The position numbers and the translations under genes were made by a program. The notes beneath the pieces were generated by a model that was not told the origin of the DNA, did no database searches, and saw nothing but the letters and a program-made list of their open reading frames with translations. A DNA stretch of 64,000 nt from contig NZ_SNXY01000006.1 of NCBI RefSeq assembly GCF_004362745.1, positions 558,001-622,000 on the forward strand. Reading direction: 5' to 3'. Each line of letters starts with the position of its first letter. Position 1 is the first letter of the stretch. This document shows positions 9,467-20,736 of this stretch, piece after piece. Origin of the DNA: Oharaeibacter diazotrophicus. Its GTDB lineage: Bacteria; Pseudomonadota; Alphaproteobacteria; Rhizobiales; Pleomorphomonadaceae.

Positions 9467-10174
9467 ATGCTCTCCGTGGTGATCCCCACCCTCGACCACG
9501 AGGAACCGCTGGCGCTGACGCTGGCCTCGCTGGTGCCGGCGGCGGCCGACGGTACCGTGCGCGAGGTCGTCGTGGTCGACGGCGGCTCGCGCGACGACAC
9601 CCGCCGCGTCGCCGACGTCACCGGATGCGTGCTCGTGGAGCGGCCGGGACCCCTGTCCGAGCGTCTCGCGGCCGGGGCGGCGGCGTCGAGCCGGGGCGAG
9701 TGGCTCTTGTTCCTGGAACCCGGGGTCGTGCTCGATCCGCGCTGGGAGGTCGAGGTCGCCACCTTCGTCGAGCGCACGGTGCGCGGCGGCCGCGCCGGCT
9801 CGGTCGCGGCCGTCTTCAGCTTCGCCCTCGACGACGTCACCGCCGGCGCGCGGCTGCGCGAATTCTTCGCCGGCATGGCGAGCCGGCTTACCGGCCTGCC
9901 GGACCGGGCGCAGGGCGTGCTGATCGCGCGCGAACATTATCGCCGCCTCGGCGGCCACCGGCCGCTGCCGGCGCTCGAGGACGTCGACCTCGTGCTCAGG
10001 ATCGGCCGCGGCCGTGTGGTGCGCCTGCGCAGCCGCGCCGCCGTGGTCCGCCCCGCCGACGGATCGACGCGGCGCCGGGGCGCCGTCGCCGGCCTGCGCC
10101 GCGGCCTGTCGCGCACGCTCGCGGCGCTGCGCGTGCCCGTCGGACTGCTGACCGGGTTGCACGGGCGCGGGTGA
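9467..10174 (+). CDS. Glycosyltransferase family 2
   Basis: A 235-residue GT-A fold glycosyltransferase. LSVVIPTLDHEEPLALTLASL at the N-terminus is the nucleotide-binding first strand, and VVVDGGSRDDT is the second. No clean DxD is seen; LFLEPGVVLDPRW occupies that place. LEDVDLVLRI near residue 165 fits the acidic catalytic region. There is no transmembrane anchor, and the short C-terminal part is arginine-rich. It resembles the short TIGR04283-like transferases; donor and acceptor are unknown. ATG at 9467 puts the first strand at residue 2; an upstream ATG at 9422 would run into the LexA-box side of the promoter region. Confidence 0.82.
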   Translation: MLSVVIPTLDHEEPLALTLASLVPAAADGTVREVVVVDGGSRDDTRRVADVTGCVLVERPGPLSERLAAGAAASSRGEWLLFLEPGVVLDPRWEVEVATFVERTVRGGRAGSVAAVFSFALDDVTAGARLREFFAGMASRLTGLPDRAQGVLIAREHYRRLGGHRPLPALEDVDLVLRIGRGRVVRLRSRAAVVRPADGSTRRRGAVAGLRRGLSRTLAALRVPVGLLTGLHGRG

Positions 10175-10292
10175 GGCGCCGCCGGCGCTCGCCGCGGCGG
10201 GCCTCTCAATCGGTTCGATGTGGAACTCCGACTCTTTCGCGTCGTCGGCCCTGTGGTATCAGGGGAAAAAACCGGTCGAGGAGGAGATCGCG

Positions 10293-12575
<2,283 letters not shown>

Positions 12576-12790
12576 AGCGGGGTTCCGGGCGCCGGCCATT
12601 TGTCTGCGCATTCGGGATTTCCCTCGGGGCGCGATCGCGGTTAGAATCGTGTCGCCGGCCGGCATATCGGCCGGCGCACGCCATTGTCCGCCGCGCCGTT
12701 TCCATGTCGGCGGGACGGTCCTCGCATTTCGACCCTGGGCACCACCGACGACGCGCCCCGCCATACTGCGGGCCGCCAGGGAGGCCGGAC

Positions 12791-14476
12791 ATGTTCGCTC
12801 GTGCATTCGCCCCGCTCGCGATCCTTCTCGGATCGAGCCTCGCCGCCGCGGCGGCTCCGCCCGTCAACGACGACTTCGCCAAGGCGCTGACCCTGCCGGT
12901 CGAGATCGGCATCATCGGCAGCCTGACCGGCGCGACGCCGGACCCGCTCGAATACAAGCCGACGGGCGACATGCCGACGCCGGTCGCCGTCTGGTACCGC
13001 GTCAAGGCGGCCGCCGACGGTATCCTGGTGTTCGACACCAGCGGCAGCGACCGGGACACGCTGCATCTCGTGTTGATCAAGACGCCGGTGGGCGGCGTGC
13101 CGACGCTGGTGACGGAGGTCGGCCCGACGCCGCTCCGCACCTCGCCGGGTGGCGACTCCATCGCCATGGCCAGCGTCGCCGTCGCGACCGGCGACGTCGT
13201 GACCGTCGGCGTCGCCGACGACGCCTCGCGCGTCTCCGACACGAATCCCGTACCGTTCCAGCTCAACACCCACGCCCTGCCGGTTCCCGTGATGGGCAAC
13301 CAGCGCTTCCTCGTGCTGTCGCCGAACGCGTCCTTCGTCCTCGGGGCCCGGCTCTTCGACGACCCGAAGGCCTTCAAGATCCCGATGCCCAACGTGCTCA
13401 GCGTGGCGGGCGTGCCGGTCGACCAGCCGAAGGTGCAGACCGGATTTCCCTCGTCGACGCTGAAGCCCGAATTCGGCCGCTCCGGCGCGCTGGGCGCGAA
13501 CTCGGCCGTGTCGCTCGAGCTCGCCTCGGTCGGCAACGGCCCGGCCTTCGGTCAGGTCGGCGCCTTCGTGCGCGACGCCGTCGTGAACCTCGTCTCCGCC
13601 GGCGAACTGGTCGGCCGCGCGGTGCAGCGCGTCTATCTGCTGAGCTTCACGACCGAGGCCAGTTCGAACGCGCTGCGCTACACGCTGAACCGGCGCAGCG
13701 ACGCCGGCAAGCTGGGCGACCTCCGGCGGATCCAGATGGCGGTCACCAACACCTCGACCGCCATCGTCCGCGGCTGCTTCGTGATGACCTTGCCCTACAC
13801 CTACGCCGTCGGCACCGGCGTCACGACCGGCTACGGCTGGAACTTCCGTTACCGCGCCTTCGACCCCAGGACCAACAAGGCGCTCGCCGGCTGGAACACG
13901 CCGGTCAACATCGGCAAGGGCGCCAAGGTCCGCTTCGACATCGAACAGCGCGTCCCCGCGCTCGGCTTCCACGTGCAACCGATGGTGCCGGTGTGCACGG
14001 AGCCGATGTCCATCGGTCTCGACTTCGACGTGCTGTTCGGCAGCTCGAGCCTCGTCGGTTTCGGCTACCCGACGGCGCTCGCCGACGCCCTGGTCCAGCC
14101 CGTCAACCTGCCGACCAACACGATTGCGCCGGCCGAGGGCAAGCCCGCCCCGGTGGTCTACACGGTGCGCAACTACGGCACCAAGCGCAAGCTGACGGTC
14201 TATCCGTCCGACCGCGTCCCCGGCATGCCCACGGAGGGCTTCGAGCCCGCGCCGGTCTCCCGCCAGATCTGTCAGGCCAACGCCGCCGGCGCCTGCGTCG
14301 GCAGCTTCCGCAGTTCGCTGACCCTCGACTTCGCCCCGGGCCAGACACGGACCTACCGCGTCCGCTGGATCCGCAACGCGGACCTGCCGAGCGGACGGGC
14401 GGCGCTCTACGTCAACGTGCTCCAGGGCGGCAATCCGGTCGGCGTCGCCGGCATCGCGATGGCGATGCCGAACTGA
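12791..14476 (+). CDS. Secreted protein with PVND-FAK N-terminal module, function unknown
   Basis: A 561-residue secreted protein. A signal peptide (MFARAFAPLAILLGSSLAAA) is followed by PPVNDDFAKALTLPV, then VAVWYRVKAAADGILVFDTSGSDRDTL. That pattern is typical of small beta-sandwich modules found in extracellular bacterial proteins. The order of motifs parallels the protein at 5229-6476. Cysteines appear only in the second half (RGCFVMTL, PVCTEPM, RQICQANAAGACVG), allowing disulfides after export. No catalytic motif is recognised. GGGAGG before the ATG supports this start. It is convergent with the pectate-lyase-like gene, with only 10 bases between them. Confidence 0.72.
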   Translation: MFARAFAPLAILLGSSLAAAAAPPVNDDFAKALTLPVEIGIIGSLTGATPDPLEYKPTGDMPTPVAVWYRVKAAADGILVFDTSGSDRDTLHLVLIKTPVGGVPTLVTEVGPTPLRTSPGGDSIAMASVAVATGDVVTVGVADDASRVSDTNPVPFQLNTHALPVPVMGNQRFLVLSPNASFVLGARLFDDPKAFKIPMPNVLSVAGVPVDQPKVQTGFPSSTLKPEFGRSGALGANSAVSLELASVGNGPAFGQVGAFVRDAVVNLVSAGELVGRAVQRVYLLSFTTEASSNALRYTLNRRSDAGKLGDLRRIQMAVTNTSTAIVRGCFVMTLPYTYAVGTGVTTGYGWNFRYRAFDPRTNKALAGWNTPVNIGKGAKVRFDIEQRVPALGFHVQPMVPVCTEPMSIGLDFDVLFGSSSLVGFGYPTALADALVQPVNLPTNTIAPAEGKPAPVVYTVRNYGTKRKLTVYPSDRVPGMPTEGFEPAPVSRQICQANAAGACVGSFRSSLTLDFAPGQTRTYRVRWIRNADLPSGRAALYVNVLQGGNPVGVAGIAMAMPN

Positions 14477-14486
14477 CCGGCGGCCG

Positions 14487-15953
14487 TCAGCGGCCGGAGA
14501 CGCGCAGCGCGGCGAGTTCGCTCAGGTAGACCTCGAGGTCGGTCCAGCCGGCGGCGGAGAGCGTGCGGGCGTTGGCGCCCGCGCGATCCGGCGGCAGGCC
14601 GTGGGCGACTTCCCAGTCGTCGGGCATGCCGTCGCCGTCGCGGTCGCGCGGGGGCGGCGGAGGAGCCCCGTCGAAGGCCGGCAGCAACGCGTCGCCGACC
14701 GGATTGCGGTCGGTCCGGCGCGGGTCGATCTTGCCGGCCGCGACCGCGCCGACCAGCCGGCGGTCCATCGGATCGCGCGGGAAGGCGCCGACGTTGCCGA
14801 CCACGTAGGCCGGCAGCGCGTCAGGCGCCTTGCGCGCCACCCGCGGAAAGCCGGCGAGGGACGGGACGAGCTTCGCCCGGATCGGCGAGCGGTCGGGCCC
14901 GAACTGGGCGAAGTCGTTGCAGCAGTAGAACAGGTCCGTGCCGGAGAGCTCCGGCCGGGTCGACAGCCGGTTGCCGGCGAGGAGGATCCGGTTGCGCGCG
15001 GCGGAGGACGCCCGCAGCACGCCGTCGCCGAACATGGCGTAGGGGAAGGCGGGCCGCGTGACGAAGGCATTGTCGACGAGGGCGAGCCGGTAGAACAGCG
15101 GATAGGGCCGGCCGGCGCCGTCGGTGACGACATTGGTGTCCGGCGCGATCGCCACGTAGAAGGTCGGGTCCCAGTAGAGGTTGGACGTCACCTGCGCCGA
15201 CAGGGTCGTGCGCGCCGCCGCCGGCGATTCCCGCGACATCTCCGGCAGTCGGCCCTGGATGCGCGCGAACAGGTTGCGGCTGAGCGAAATCCGGTCGAGC
15301 GGGAAGCCGAAGGCCGGATTGGAGTAGTTCATCAGCACGCCGCCGTAGAAGGCGTGGCTACCGATCGTCTCGGCGAGGATGCTATCCTGGATCGTGATCC
15401 GGCTCGAATAGGAGATCTCGACCGCCTCGTCGACGGCGTTGCCGATCGAGACGTGGTCGACGACGGCATTGCGGGTGTAGCGCAGGCGGAGGCCGTCGTC
15501 GGCCGGGCCGTCGGCGCCGGGCCGAAGCCGGACGTGGCGCAGGATCCAGTTCTCGGCGAAGCGGTCCGGCGCCCGGACGTCCTGGTCGAGGAACGGCGCC
15601 TCGTCGGTGATCAGGCCGCGCAGCGTGATGCCGCCGGGCGAGGTCTGGCCGGCGATGGTGACGTCGCCGTGGGTCAAGTGGACCTGGGCGTCGACCAGGC
15701 CGCTGACCTTGAACAGCACGTAGCGTGGACCGGTCATGTCCAGCGCCGCCTGCAGCGAGCCGGGGCCGTTCGCCGCCAGTGTGGTGACGTAGACGACGCG
15801 GCCGCCGCGCCCTCCGGTCGCCGCCGCGCCGAAGCCGTCGGCGCCGGGGAAGGCGGGCGGGTCGGCCGCCGCGGCCGGGGCGGCGGCGGTCGACAGGGCG
15901 AGGGCGAGGACGGCGGCGAGCGGGCGGATCCTGGTCGGGCGGGCGGTGGTCAT
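14487..15953 (-). CDS. Secreted pectate-lyase-like right-handed beta-helix protein
   Basis: A 488-residue protein with an N-terminal signal peptide (ending near APAAA-AD). Mature FPGADGFGAAATGGRGG and VTTLAANGPGSLQAALD are the classical opening of PL1-type pectate lyases. A beta-helix follows (VTIAGQTSPGGITLRG, RNAVVDHVSIGNAVDEAVEI, SRITIQDSILAETIGSH). The C-terminus has a calcium-binding thrombospondin type-3 motif (DRDGDGMPDDWEVAHGLPP). Substrate specificity is not evident; no uronate catabolism or transport genes lie next to it. Confidence 0.82.
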   Translation of the reverse strand: MTTARPTRIRPLAAVLALALSTAAAPAAAADPPAFPGADGFGAAATGGRGGRVVYVTTLAANGPGSLQAALDMTGPRYVLFKVSGLVDAQVHLTHGDVTIAGQTSPGGITLRGLITDEAPFLDQDVRAPDRFAENWILRHVRLRPGADGPADDGLRLRYTRNAVVDHVSIGNAVDEAVEISYSSRITIQDSILAETIGSHAFYGGVLMNYSNPAFGFPLDRISLSRNLFARIQGRLPEMSRESPAAARTTLSAQVTSNLYWDPTFYVAIAPDTNVVTDGAGRPYPLFYRLALVDNAFVTRPAFPYAMFGDGVLRASSAARNRILLAGNRLSTRPELSGTDLFYCCNDFAQFGPDRSPIRAKLVPSLAGFPRVARKAPDALPAYVVGNVGAFPRDPMDRRLVGAVAAGKIDPRRTDRNPVGDALLPAFDGAPPPPPRDRDGDGMPDDWEVAHGLPPDRAGANARTLSAAGWTDLEVYLSELAALRVSGR

Positions 15954-16000
15954 CGGACGGCGGCTCCGGAGCGGATGCGCCGGATCCTGCACGATGGTGA

Positions 16001-16918
16001 TTAACGTTCCGGTTCCGCGGCGCCATCGCCGCCGGCGAGCCGCGCCCGGACGGAGAGCATGTCGCGCCACGCGAGGCGCTTCTCGATCGGGCTGCGCAGC
16101 AGATAGGCCGGGTGGTAGGTCGGCAGCGCCGGAACGGTGCGCCGGCCGGTGTCGAAGCCCATCCAGCGGCCGCGCAGCTTGCGGATGCCGGACTTCGCGG
16201 CGTCGCCGCCGAGCAGCGTCTTGGCGGCCTGCCCACCGAGCAGCACCAGCACGTCGGGGTCGACCAGCTCGATCTGGCGCAGGATGAACGGCCGGCAGAT
16301 CGCGACCTCGACGTCGCTCGGCTCGCGGTTGCCGGGCGGGCGCCAGTAGATGGTGTTGGCGATGTAGACGTCGCGGCCGCGGTCGAGCCCGATCGCCCGG
16401 AGCATGCGGTCGAGCAACTGGCCGGAGCGGCCGACGAAGGGCCGACCCTCGAGGTCCTCGTCGCGGCCGGGCGCTTCGCCGACGAACATCAGCCGGGCCG
16501 ACGGCGAACCGTCGCCGAACACGAGGTTCTTGGCCGTGAGCTTGAGATTGCAGCCGTCGAAGCCGGCGAGGAGGTCGCGCAGCGCCTCGAGCGTGCCGGC
16601 GGAGGCCGCGGCCGTGCGCGCGGCCATCACCGCGTCGGAGGAGGACAGCGCGGTCGGCGCCGGCGCGGCGGAGGGCTGCGGCGGCGCCTGCCGGGCAGAG
16701 GCGGGCGCGCCGGCCGAGCCGGGGAGGGCGCGCTCGGCCCGCTGCGCGGGCGGCGTCGCCGGGCGCGGGCGGCGCTGGGCCTGCTCGGCCGCCGAGGCGG
16801 CGAAGCGGTCGATCGGCGCGTCGTCGAGCACGGCGTCGACGCCGGCGCCGGCGTACCACTCGAGCAGCGCCAGCAGGGCGTCGGATCCGCCGTCGGTCGG
16901 GGAGGGGGCGAGCATCAT
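16001..16918 (-). CDS. Uracil-DNA glycosylase, family 4-like, with missing Fe-S cysteines
   Basis: DNA repair glycosylase fold, 305 residues. Motif A is VGEAPGRDEDLEGRPFVGRSGQLLDRM and the C-terminal histidine motif is TYHPAYLL. Canonical family 4 enzymes bind a [4Fe-4S] cluster with four cysteines. Here only two candidates are visible, in FDGCNLKL and in AICRPF; the expected cysteine before RPPGNR is a tryptophan (IYWRPPGNR), and the N-terminal CxxC has one cysteine. It therefore may not hold a cluster. The first 110 residues are low-complexity Ala/Pro. Start is at the first of two adjacent ATGs. Confidence 0.83.
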   Translation of the reverse strand: MMLAPSPTDGGSDALLALLEWYAGAGVDAVLDDAPIDRFAASAAEQAQRRPRPATPPAQRAERALPGSAGAPASARQAPPQPSAAPAPTALSSSDAVMAARTAAASAGTLEALRDLLAGFDGCNLKLTAKNLVFGDGSPSARLMFVGEAPGRDEDLEGRPFVGRSGQLLDRMLRAIGLDRGRDVYIANTIYWRPPGNREPSDVEVAICRPFILRQIELVDPDVLVLLGGQAAKTLLGGDAAKSGIRKLRGRWMGFDTGRRTVPALPTYHPAYLLRSPIEKRLAWRDMLSVRARLAGGDGAAEPER

Positions 16919-17048
16919 CGCTCACCTATAGCAGGACGGCGGCCGGGGTCGGAAGCCCGGCGATGGAACGGGCGCTCCAGAGGGATCTTTCGATCATTGT
17001 GCAGTGCACTATGAAAGTGGAACGAGCATTCCATATGGCGACTTAGAA

Positions 17049-17070
17049 TTGACGTTGACGTAAGCGTCAT
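17049..17070 (+). promoter_or_regulatory. Palindromic operator, MerR/LiuR-like, upstream of ETF-QO
   Basis: Bases 17049-17069 read TTGACG, ten bases, CGTCA, with a second near-palindrome (TTGACGTAAG) inside the spacer. The layout resembles operators recalled for MerR-family LiuR-type regulators of branched-chain and fatty acid catabolism. It lies about 125 bases before the ETF-QO start. The assignment to a regulator is inference. Confidence 0.45.
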
Positions 17071-17194
17071 TTCGCGGTTCATTCGCGGACCGAATGGCCC
17101 TATCAGAAAAGATGACGGAACGCCGCCTTTCGGCGGTGCGGCATGCGGGATAGAGTGCGCCTCCGCCGGCGCCGGGGGTGCGGCCGGAGGCCCG

Positions 17195-18883
17195 ATGGGA
17201 GACGAGATGAGCGCGGTGGACCTGCCCGAACGCGAAGCCATGGAATTCGACGTCGTGATCGTCGGCGCCGGCCCGGCCGGTCTCTCCGCCGCGATCCGGC
17301 TGAAGCAGATCGCCGAGGAGACCGGGCGCGACATCTCGGTCGTGGTCCTGGAGAAGGGCTCGGAGGTCGGCGCCCACATCCTTTCGGGCGCGGTGGTCGA
17401 CCCGGTCGGCATCGACCGGCTGCTGCCGGGCTGGCGCGAGGAGGCGGACCACCCGTTCAAGACCGCCGTCACCGACGACCGCTTCTACCTGCTCGGCCCC
17501 GCCGGCTACGCCCGCCTGCCGAACTGGGCGATGCCCAAGCTGATGGGCAACCACGGCAACTACGTCGTCTCGCTCGGCAACGTCTGCCGCTGGCTCGCCG
17601 GCAAGGCCGAGGCGATGGGCGTCGAGATCTACCCGGGCTTCGCCGCCGCCGAGGTGCTCTACGACGAGGCCGGCCGCGTGGTCGGCGTCGCCACCGGCGA
17701 CATGGGCGTGCACAAGGACGGCACCCCGGGCCCGAATTTCCAGCGCGGCATGGAACTGCGCGCCAAGTACACGCTGATCGGCGAGGGCGTGCGCGGCTCG
17801 CTGGCCAAGGAGCTGATCGCCCGCTTCCGCCTCGACGCCGGCCGCGAGCCGGCCAAGTTCGGCATCGGCCTCAAGGAGCTGTGGCAGATCGATCCGGCCA
17901 AGCACAAGCCGGGCCTCGTCCAGCACTCGTTCGGTTGGCCGCTCGGCTGGAGCACCGGCGGCGGCTCGTTCCTTTACCATCTCGAGGACAACCAGGTCGC
18001 CGTCGGCTTCGTGGTGCACCTCAACTACGAGAACCCCTATCTCTCGCCCTTCGAGGAATTCCAGCGCTTCAAGCAGCACCCGCTGGTGCGCGACACCTTC
18101 GAGGGCGGCAAGCGGATCGCCTACGGCGCGCGCGCCATCACCGAGGGCGGCTTCCAGTCGGTGCCGAAGCTGGTGTTCCCGGGCGGCGCGCTGCTCGGCT
18201 GCTCGGCCGGCCTCGTCAACGTGCCGCGCATCAAGGGCAGCCACAACGCGGTGCTCTCGGGCATCCAGGCGGCCGACGCGGTCGCCGAGCAGCTCGGCCG
18301 CAACCGCAAGCACGACGAGGTGCTCGCCTACGAGCACGGCTGGCGCGCCTCCGAGATCGGCCGCGACCTCTGGAAGGTCCGCAACGTCAAGCCGCTGTGG
18401 TCGAAGCTCGGCACGCTGGCCGGCATCCCGCTCGGCGCGCTCGACATGTGGCTGAACGAGCTGACCGGCTGGTCGCCCTTCGGCACGCTGAAACACGGCA
18501 AGACCGACGCCGCCAGTCTGAAGCCGGCCAAGACCTACAAGCCGATCGCCTATCCGCGGCCGGACGGCAAGATCTCGTTCGACAGGCTGTCGTCGGTGTT
18601 CCTGTCGAACACCAACCACGAGGAGGACCAGCCGGTCCACCTGAAGGTCAAGGACGCCGCGCTGCAGCGTGTCTCCGAGCTCGGCACCTTCGCCGGCCCG
18701 TCGACCCGCTACTGCCCGGCCGGTGTCTACGAGTGGGTCACCGAGGGTACCGAGGTTCCGCGCTTCGTGATCAACGCGCAGAACTGCGTCCACTGCAAGA
18801 CGTGCGACATCAAGGATCCCAACCAGAACATCAACTGGACGGTGCCTGAAGGTGCGGGTGGTCCGAACTATCCCAACATGTGA
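17195..18883 (+). CDS. Electron transfer flavoprotein-ubiquinone oxidoreductase
   Basis: Membrane-associated flavoprotein that passes electrons from ETF (acyl-CoA and amino-acid dehydrogenases) to the quinone pool. The 562-residue length is typical. The FAD-binding VVIVGAGPAGLSAAIRL is at about residue 20. The C-terminal [4Fe-4S] domain shows RYCPAGVYEW and CVHCKTCDIKDPNQNI, and the protein ends with the family's GGPNYPNM. Both ATG 17195 and ATG 17207 have a plausible ribosome-binding site (GGAGG and GGGAG). A palindromic operator lies upstream. The etfAB genes are not in this window. Confidence 0.95.
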   Translation: MGDEMSAVDLPEREAMEFDVVIVGAGPAGLSAAIRLKQIAEETGRDISVVVLEKGSEVGAHILSGAVVDPVGIDRLLPGWREEADHPFKTAVTDDRFYLLGPAGYARLPNWAMPKLMGNHGNYVVSLGNVCRWLAGKAEAMGVEIYPGFAAAEVLYDEAGRVVGVATGDMGVHKDGTPGPNFQRGMELRAKYTLIGEGVRGSLAKELIARFRLDAGREPAKFGIGLKELWQIDPAKHKPGLVQHSFGWPLGWSTGGGSFLYHLEDNQVAVGFVVHLNYENPYLSPFEEFQRFKQHPLVRDTFEGGKRIAYGARAITEGGFQSVPKLVFPGGALLGCSAGLVNVPRIKGSHNAVLSGIQAADAVAEQLGRNRKHDEVLAYEHGWRASEIGRDLWKVRNVKPLWSKLGTLAGIPLGALDMWLNELTGWSPFGTLKHGKTDAASLKPAKTYKPIAYPRPDGKISFDRLSSVFLSNTNHEEDQPVHLKVKDAALQRVSELGTFAGPSTRYCPAGVYEWVTEGTEVPRFVINAQNCVHCKTCDIKDPNQNINWTVPEGAGGPNYPNM

Positions 18884-19012
18884 TATCGGGAATGCGACGT
18901 TCCGGCGACTCGGGACTTCGCGACACTGATACGATGCTGTCGCATCGCCCGGTCGGGACGACTAGAGTCTCCGGACCGAGCGGGCGAATCGGATAGCGGG
19001 ACGGAAACGCGC

Positions 19013-19699
19013 ATGAGCCGTACGACGGACGACCAAGACATCGCAGCGCCCGGCGGCAATTGGACCGTCGTGGTCGCCGACGATCATCCGATCATCCAGT
19101 CGTCGGTCGCGCGGCTCCTCAAGAAGCGTCTCGGCCTGCCCAAGCAGCCGCTGCTCGCGACCAACTACGACGAACTCTGCGACGCCGTCACCGACGGCGG
19201 CGCCGACCTCCTGGTCGTCACGGACCTCGTCATGCCCGGCATGCGCGGCCTGGAATCGCTGAAGCGGGTGCGCTCGCTGGCGCCCGAGGCGATGGTGGTG
19301 GTCTATTCCTCCAACGCCAGCCAGCAGCTCGCCCAGTCCTGCCTCGAGATCGGCTGCAAGGGCTTCGTCGGCAAGCGCGCCGGCGAGGACGTGTTCATCG
19401 CCGCCATCGTCGCGATCCTCGAGGGCGGCACCGCGACCGAACTCGGCGAGAACCCCTCGGCGGTGCCGCAGGAGGTGATCGACCGCATCGCGCTGGTCGC
19501 CCAGCTGTCGCCGCAGCAGATGAAGGTGTTCCTGCTGCTCGGCGACGGCCTCCTCAACAAGCAGATCGCCTACAAGCTCGGGATCTCCGAGGCCACCGTG
19601 AAGGCCCACGTCGGCAAGATCCTGGAGACGCTCAACATCAATTCGCGCAGCCAGGCGGCGATCGCCTCGGCGTGGATGGTCGAACACGGCCTGATGTGA
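19013..19699 (+). CDS. LuxR-family two-component response regulator
   Basis: A 228-residue response regulator with an N-terminal receiver domain and C-terminal LuxR-type helix-turn-helix. The acidic pair is in VVADDHPIIQ, the phosphoacceptor aspartate in VVTDLVMPG at about residue 69, the conserved Ser in VVYSSNA and the lysine in FVGKRAG. The DNA-binding part reads LSPQQMKVFLLLGDGLLNKQIAYKLGISEATVKAHVGKIL. No histidine kinase is adjacent, so the partner is unknown. Confidence 0.9.
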   Translation: MSRTTDDQDIAAPGGNWTVVVADDHPIIQSSVARLLKKRLGLPKQPLLATNYDELCDAVTDGGADLLVVTDLVMPGMRGLESLKRVRSLAPEAMVVVYSSNASQQLAQSCLEIGCKGFVGKRAGEDVFIAAIVAILEGGTATELGENPSAVPQEVIDRIALVAQLSPQQMKVFLLLGDGLLNKQIAYKLGISEATVKAHVGKILETLNINSRSQAAIASAWMVEHGLM

Positions 19700-19916
19700 T
19701 CGGGGGCGCCGGCCGGCGGAACCCTGTCCGGCGCCGGTTCCAACGGCTCGCGGCCGTCCGAACCGCACCGCGGGGCTGCCGTCTCGCGGTTGCGAGGGCC
19801 GTCGTTGTGCACCGCCGGTTCATCTCCGATTCAGATTTCCGGGCGGACCCTGTCGGATCGGGGTGCCGCCGGCCGGTCTTCGGACGCGGCGCCTCCGCAC
19901 GGAAGGAGGCCCGGCG

Positions 19917-20702
19917 ATGGTGCGTGCTCCGTTCCCCGGCTCCGCGTGGCTCGCCGCGGCGGCCCTGGCCTCGACCTGCCTCGCCGCCGCCGCTCCGGCC
20001 GGCGCCGAAGAGCGGGTCGACCTCGAACTGGTGCTCGCGGTCGACGTCTCCGGGTCGATGGACCGCGACGAGCAGGAGCTGCAGCGCGCCGGCTACGTCG
20101 CCGCGATCCGCTCGCCGGAGGTGCTGGCGGCGATCGAGGGCGGTCTCGGCGGGCGCATCGCACTCGCCTACGTGGAGTGGGCCGGCACCGACCGCCAGCG
20201 CGTCGTGGTGCCGTGGACGCTGATCGACGGCGCCGCGGCGGCGGAAGGCTTTGCCACCCGCCTCGCCGCCGCGCCGGTCGGCACCATGCGCGGCACGTCG
20301 ATCTCCGGCGGGCTCACGGCGGCGGCGCAGCTGTTCCCCGGCAACGGCTACGTGGGTCTCCGCCGCGTCGTCGACATCTCCGGCGACGGGCCGAACAACA
20401 TGGGCCCGCCGGTCGCCGCCACGCGCGACCAGGTGCTCGGCCTCGGCATCGTCGTCAACGGCCTGCCGATCGCGCTGAAGAGCGGGGCGGGCGGCACCGA
20501 CGGCAGTCGCGGGCTCGCCGGCTATTATGCCCGCTGCGTGATCGGCGGCCCCGGTGCCTTCGTCGTCGAGGTCACCGGCCGCGAGCAGTTCGCCGACGCG
20601 ATCCGGCGCAAGCTGGTGCTCGAGATCGCCGACGCCGGTGGCGGCGCCGATCTCGTCTTCGCCGAGCCGCTGCGCGACACCGGCTATTCCTGCGGGCGGT
20701 GA
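19917..20702 (+). CDS. DUF1194 family VWA-like exported protein
   Basis: A 261-residue exported protein. A signal peptide ends near APAGA-EE. The mature protein begins VDLELVLAVDVSGSMDRDEQELQRAGYVAAI, a MIDAS-like DxSGS motif of a von Willebrand A fold, as in DUF1194 proteins of Rhizobiales. GTSISGGL and RRVVDISGDGPNN supply the other expected metal-site loops. The natural ligand is unknown. The ATG at 19917 is preceded by GGAAGGAGG; an earlier ATG at 19863 lacks such a site and would bury the signal peptide. Confidence 0.85.
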   Translation: MVRAPFPGSAWLAAAALASTCLAAAAPAGAEERVDLELVLAVDVSGSMDRDEQELQRAGYVAAIRSPEVLAAIEGGLGGRIALAYVEWAGTDRQRVVVPWTLIDGAAAAEGFATRLAAAPVGTMRGTSISGGLTAAAQLFPGNGYVGLRRVVDISGDGPNNMGPPVAATRDQVLGLGIVVNGLPIALKSGAGGTDGSRGLAGYYARCVIGGPGAFVVEVTGREQFADAIRRKLVLEIADAGGGADLVFAEPLRDTGYSCGR

Positions 20703-20736
20703 CACGCCGGACGACGACGCGGCCGAGCGTGTTCGA

